From Candidatus Shapirobacteria bacterium CG06_land_8_20_14_3_00_40_12 (GTDB lineage Bacteria > Patescibacteriota > Microgenomatia > UBA12405), in contig PEWA01000054.1 of NCBI GenBank assembly GCA_002780135.1, forward strand, positions 1 to 8,304: a stretch of DNA of 8,304 nucleotides. The letters run 5' to 3'. Below the pieces are notes generated by a model. That model was not told where the DNA came from and made no database searches. It saw only the letters and a program-made list of their open reading frames with translations. Within the stretch, counting starts at the first letter, position 1; every line of letters begins with the position of its first letter. A program made the translations under genes and the position numbers. This document shows, piece after piece, positions 5,891-8,304 of this stretch.

Positions 5891-7284
5891 CCATCACCCC
5901 CATCATTGGACTCGAAGTCCACGTTGAACTAAAAACCAAATCCAAAATGTTTTGTGGTTGCAATGCCTCTCACTTTCATGTCGAACCTAACACTCACACT
6001 TGTCCCGTCTGTCTTGGGCTCCCCGGCGCTCTACCTGTTCCCAACCAAGTTGCCTGTGAGTGGTGTATCAAATTAGGCCTAGCTTTGGGTTGCACTATCA
6101 ACCAAGATTCATTTTTTGAACGAAAAAATTATTTTTATCCTGATTTAGCTAAAGGTTATCAGATTACCCAGTTGCAAAAACCTTTCGCTGTTAATGGTAA
6201 GCTTGATGTAGATGGAAGGCTAATTCGCATTAATCGGGTTCACCTGGAAGAAGACACCGGCAAGTCCCAACACGTCGGGGGTGAAACCTTATTGGATTTT
6301 AACCGTTCCGGCGTTCCCTTAGTCGAAATCGTCTCTGAACCTGATCTTTCTTCTCCCGAAGAAGCTAAAAAATTCTTAATCAAAATTCAACAGATTGTCC
6401 GCTATCTTGATATCTCTGATGCTGACATAGAAAAGGGCAGTATGCGTTGCGAACCCACCGTCAATTTAAAAATTGATAATGTTTTCACCCCTCTCGTCGA
6501 AATCAAAAATGTCGCCTCCTTAACCGGCGTTCTTAATGCCATTCAATTTGAAATCGACCGCCAAACCAAACAGTTTCAAGAAGACGGTATTACTAAAGCC
6601 ACCGGTGAAAAGACTACCCGCGGTTGGGATGCTGATAAATCAGTTACTTTTTTACAACGGGAAAAAGAGGGGAGTGCTGACTACCGCTATTTTCCCGAAC
6701 CTGATATTCCCCCAATTGTTTTCACTAAAGACCAAATCGAGGCCATCCGCGCCACCATCCCCGAACTACCCAATGCCAAAATCGTTAAATATAAAGCCTT
6801 ATCTTTATCAGACTATGATGCTAATTTATTAGCCGAAAACTTGGCCTTTTCAGCTATTTTTGAAAAAATATTGGGTGGTTCAACCAATCCGGATTTTGCC
6901 AAATTTATTACCAATTTACTTATCGGTCCGCTCAAAACTATTGAAATCACTATTGATAAAATCAATCCTCTATATTTTCAAAATCTCTTTGATAAAAAAA
7001 GTGACTTATCATCTTCGGTTATCAAACAACTAATTTTGGAGTCCTACCAAACCGGCACCGATCCGTTGGTTTTAGCCCAAAAGCAAAATCTTTTTCAGGT
7101 TTCCGATACCGGTGCCTTGCAGGATTTGGCCAAAAAAGTTTTGGCCGCCAATCCCCAAGCTGTTGCCGACTATAAAAAGAATCCCCAAAGCATCGGCTTT
7201 CTCATCGGTCAACTTATGAAAGCCTCCGGCGGTTCCGCCAATCCTCAAGTCGTCCGAGAAATTTTGGAAAAATTATTAAAATAA
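5887..7284 (+). CDS. gatB: Aspartyl/glutamyl-tRNA amidotransferase subunit B
   Basis: A 465-residue GatB, which phosphorylates Glu-tRNA(Gln) or Asp-tRNA(Asn) and completes amidation with ammonia from GatA. It opens with IIGLEVHVELKTKSKMFC; four cysteines C23, C25, C39 and C42 (CxC...CPVC) form the expected zinc site, followed by LGLPGALPVPN. Then come FERKNYFYPDLAKGYQITQ, the phosphate-site block HLEEDTGKS, DFNRSGVPLVEIVSEPD, EKGSMRCEPTVNLK, VEIKNVASL, TTRGWD (243-248) and DYRYFPEPDIPP (265-276). The usual 'SMRSKE' before DYRYFPEPD reads FLQREKEG here. Residues from about 320 form the helical tail (YqeY-like) that binds the tRNA elbow. Length is near the family norm (about 475). It starts inside the gatA stop (ATGA). 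No GlnRS or AsnRS gene is in the window, so whether it serves Gln, Asn or both is unknown. Confidence 0.96.
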   Translation: MTITPIIGLEVHVELKTKSKMFCGCNASHFHVEPNTHTCPVCLGLPGALPVPNQVACEWCIKLGLALGCTINQDSFFERKNYFYPDLAKGYQITQLQKPFAVNGKLDVDGRLIRINRVHLEEDTGKSQHVGGETLLDFNRSGVPLVEIVSEPDLSSPEEAKKFLIKIQQIVRYLDISDADIEKGSMRCEPTVNLKIDNVFTPLVEIKNVASLTGVLNAIQFEIDRQTKQFQEDGITKATGEKTTRGWDADKSVTFLQREKEGSADYRYFPEPDIPPIVFTKDQIEAIRATIPELPNAKIVKYKALSLSDYDANLLAENLAFSAIFEKILGGSTNPDFAKFITNLLIGPLKTIEITIDKINPLYFQNLFDKKSDLSSSVIKQLILESYQTGTDPLVLAQKQNLFQVSDTGALQDLAKKVLAANPQAVADYKKNPQSIGFLIGQLMKASGGSANPQVVREILEKLLK

Positions 7285-7286
7285 AT

Positions 7287-7445
7287 ATGTCTAAAAAAAG
7301 CATTTATATTATCATTGTCGTTTTGATTTTAGTCTTTTTTATTCTCCGTTTACTTTCTCCCGAGGACACCTGGATTTGTTTGAAAGGGGAGTGGGTTAAG
7401 CATGGCAACCCCTCGTTTGAAAAACCAATGACTCCCTGTCAATAA
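7287..7445 (+). CDS. 52-residue single-pass membrane peptide with a WxC...C tail
   Basis: The frame ATG 7287 to TAA 7443-7445 starts 2 nt after the gatB stop. It encodes MSKKS, then one hydrophobic segment (about residues 6-23, IYIIIVVLILVFFILRLL), then a polar tail with SPEDTWICLKGEWVKHGNPS and a final MTPCQ. Two lysines before the hydrophobic segment predict the N-terminus inside and the tail outside. The two cysteines, C31 and C51, could form a disulfide outside the cell. There is no lipobox. The tail pattern 'EDTWIC.(N/K)GEWVKHGNP...P...C' is one I recall from small uncharacterised CPR proteins; I cannot confirm that here. The position, directly after gatB without a gap, and the ordered TM-plus-tail architecture argue that it is a real gene. 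Function is unknown. Confidence 0.75.
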   Translation: MSKKSIYIIIVVLILVFFILRLLSPEDTWICLKGEWVKHGNPSFEKPMTPCQ

Positions 7446-7458
7446 GCTAGAATATTTT

Positions 7459-8181
7459 GTGGTTATTGATAATCCCTCCAAATTTGCTGACCGTTTTTCT
7501 GTCTCCTCCCCTCGTCTGCCAAATTGGGATTATTCATCCCCCGGTATCTATTTTGTTACCATCTGCACTTTGAACCACAACCCTTTCTTTGGAAAAATAA
7601 TCAACAATAAAATGATTTTTTCACCCTGTGGTCAAATTGTCCGACAATGTCTCATCGATATTCCCAAACATTTTCCAAATGTTAAATTATTGGATTATGT
7701 TGTCATGCCCAACCATCTCCACATCCTCATGGAAACAATACCTCTTCGATCAAATTCTATGGAGACGTCAATTTCAAAATCTGTAGAGACGCACCGATTG
7801 AATATTTGTAGAGACGTTGCATGCAACGTCTCTACCTATAAAAACAACGTCTCTATCACCACCCCCGTCTCTACCACCACCCCCGTCTCTATCACCACAC
7901 CCGTCTCTACCACCACCCCTAAAAATGTTTCAATCAAAATCGATAATAAATATAATCAACAATTCTTTTCTCGAATATCTCCAAAACTAAATTCAATATC
8001 TACAATAATTCGTTCGTTTAAATCAGCCGTTACTCGTCAAATCAATCCAAAGACAATATTTTTCGTCTGGCAATCCCGTTTTTATGATGAAATTATCAAA
8101 GACAATAAACAATTATCTGTCGTCAAACAATATATTCAAAACAATGTGACCTCTTGGGAAAAAGACAAATTCTATCGATGA
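7459..8181 (+). CDS. REP-associated tyrosine transposase (RAYT, Y1_Tnp / TnpA_REP family) with a repeat-expanded linker
   Basis: A 240-residue HUH-type Y1 single-strand transposase of the kind that moves REP palindromes. The N-terminal signature is RLPNWDYSSPGIYFVTICT (19-37); the metal-binding HUH motif is H86-L87-H88 in VVMPNHLHIL; the 'IIRSFKSAVTRQIN' helix is at 183-196; FVWQSRFYDEIIKDNKQL at 202-219; and the probable catalytic tyrosine is Y225 in VVKQYIQNNV. All key residues are present. The start is GTG at 7459; no other start codon lies between the in-frame stop at 7429-7431 and it. TAGAAT at 7448-7453 could be a -10 box. The odd part is residues about 97-160: this linker, normally short, is stretched by sequence made of the GTAGAGACG half-site family, including CRDVACNVST from a palindrome and four VS(I/T)TTP units. 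The catalytic core is untouched, so the protein may still be active. Confidence 0.9.
   Translation: MVIDNPSKFADRFSVSSPRLPNWDYSSPGIYFVTICTLNHNPFFGKIINNKMIFSPCGQIVRQCLIDIPKHFPNVKLLDYVVMPNHLHILMETIPLRSNSMETSISKSVETHRLNICRDVACNVSTYKNNVSITTPVSTTTPVSITTPVSTTTPKNVSIKIDNKYNQQFFSRISPKLNSISTIIRSFKSAVTRQINPKTIFFVWQSRFYDEIIKDNKQLSVVKQYIQNNVTSWEKDKFYR
7759..7791 (+). repeat. Two left-type REP half-sites inside the transposase gene
   Basis: ATGGAGACG at 7759-7767 (two differences from the consensus) and a perfect GTAGAGACG at 7783-7791 both point toward the palindrome at 7808. They are read in frame as MET and VET, a different frame from the CRDV reading of the palindrome's left arm. With the palindrome they make three forward half-sites spaced 24 and 25 bp. 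Confidence 0.6.
7808..7835. repeat. Perfect 28-bp REP-like palindrome inside the transposase coding sequence
   Basis: The 14-base arm GTAGAGACGTTGCA is followed directly by its exact reverse complement TGCAACGTCTCTAC. In single-stranded DNA or RNA it would form a hairpin, allowing for a few unpaired bases at the tip. It is read in frame as CRDVACNVST (residues 117-126). A near-identical palindrome lies after the stop codon at 8195-8222. Palindromes with GTAGAGACG arms are, from memory, abundant in some cyanobacterial genomes. Confidence 0.9.
7848..7919. repeat. Four tandem 18-bp units in the transposase linker
   Basis: Four contiguous 18-bp units (7848-7865, 7866-7883, 7884-7901, 7902-7919) each begin CGTCTCTA and continue (C/T)CACCAC(C/A)CC. 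They encode VSITTP, VSTTTP, VSITTP, VSTTTP. Units 1 and 3 carry T, and units 2 and 4 carry C, at the ninth base, so a 36-bp dimer may be the unit of duplication. The first 8-9 bases equal the right arm end of the palindrome at 7808-7835. Confidence 0.9.
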
Positions 8182-8194
8182 TGTCATGTATCAT

Positions 8195-8222
8195 GTAGAG
8201 ACGTAGCATGCTACGTCTCTAC
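8195..8222. repeat. Second perfect 28-bp REP-like palindrome, 13 nt after the transposase stop
   Basis: The arm GTAGAGACGTAGCA is followed by its exact reverse complement TGCTACGTCTCTAC. Compared with the copy at 7808-7835 it differs at only two positions, one in each arm, and the two changes are complementary (T to A on the left, A to T on the right), so the palindrome stays perfect. A direct repeat TCATGTA occurs twice just before and into it (8184-8190, 8191-8197). A REP next to a RAYT gene is the usual arrangement for the transposase's substrate. Confidence 0.92.
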
Positions 8223-8304
8223 CGACCTCGCCACCGTCTCTACCGACCTCGCCACCGTCTCTACCGACCTCGCCACCGTCTCTACCGACCTCGCCACCGT
8301 CTCT
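8214..8304. repeat. 21-bp tandem array downstream of the transposase, running off the window
   Basis: Four identical 21-bp units (8214-8234, 8235-8255, 8256-8276, 8277-8297) and a partial fifth (8298-8304) begin with CGTCTCTAC, which for the first unit is the right arm of the palindrome at 8195-8222, followed by CGACCTCGCCAC. No base differs between the complete units, which suggests recent amplification. All half-sites point the same way. The 21-bp length keeps one reading frame open (VSTDLAT repeated). The end of the array is not in the window, so its size is unknown. Confidence 0.92.

Noticed and set aside
7385..7413. Intrinsic terminator hairpin (AGGGG/CCCCT or GGGTT/AACCC)
   Set aside because: Both stems are only 5 bp, exclude each other, lie within the small peptide gene and are not followed by a T-run.
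8179..8181. UGA recoded to glycine (as in Gracilibacteria/Absconditabacteria), extending the RAYT into the array
   Set aside because: gatA, the four-helix-bundle gene and mntA end at TGA exactly where their families end, and gatA TGA forms an ATGA overlap with gatB. Standard bacterial stops fit better.
8214..8304. CRISPR array
   Set aside because: The units are directly tandem 21-bp repeats with no unique spacers, and they derive from the REP arm; no cas gene is present.

Overview
The window looks like a piece of a Candidate Phyla Radiation (Patescibacteria) chromosome, most likely from the Microgenomates side. This lineage call is inference. It rests on the gene set: a DUF2298/YYY-type membrane protein C-terminus of the kind common in Microgenomates, a compact UvrD-like helicase, a FemAB-like aminoacyltransferase, a small S23/IVS-type four-helix-bundle gene between housekeeping genes, a gatC-gatA-gatB cluster and a short TM+WxC peptide after gatB. 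Genes are tightly packed, Shine-Dalgarno sequences are weak or absent, and no intrinsic terminator or tRNA/rRNA gene was seen. TGA works as a normal stop codon.

Layout. Positions 1-258 are the end of a large membrane protein (plus strand). Positions 264-785 (minus strand) hold an intact MntA-type nucleotidyltransferase followed by the C-terminal stump of its usual partner HepT. The two are separated by a short G/C-rich repeat-like segment, so this looks like a decayed HepT/MntA toxin-antitoxin pair. A 31-bp divergent intergenic region then leads into a plus-strand run: uvrD-like helicase (817-2685), four-helix-bundle protein (2711-3073), femAB-like gene (3109-4149), gatC (4158-4463), gatA (4463-5890), gatB (5887-7284), a 52-residue membrane peptide (7287-7445) and a REP-associated tyrosine transposase (RAYT, 7459-8181). 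femAB through the peptide are separated by at most 8 nt or overlap, and are probably one transcription unit. GatCAB converts misacylated Glu-tRNA(Gln) and/or Asp-tRNA(Asn); UvrD-like protein unwinds DNA; FemAB-like protein probably adds amino acids to peptidoglycan stem peptides.

Accessory layer. Three kinds of small repeat invade or flank genes. (i) CTAATGTCAAAT-type repeats lie in inverted orientation on both sides of the four-helix-bundle gene. (ii) A hairpin repeat forms the in-frame C-terminal tail of GatA, and a similar-looking segment sits at the truncated end of hepT. (iii) A REP-like family with the half-site GTAGAGACG / CGTCTCTAC occurs both inside the RAYT gene (a perfect 28-bp palindrome plus four 18-bp tandem units, all in frame) and directly after its stop codon (a second perfect 28-bp palindrome plus a 21-bp tandem array running off the window). 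The most interesting signal here is this transposase carrying its probable own target family in its coding sequence and at its 3' end.
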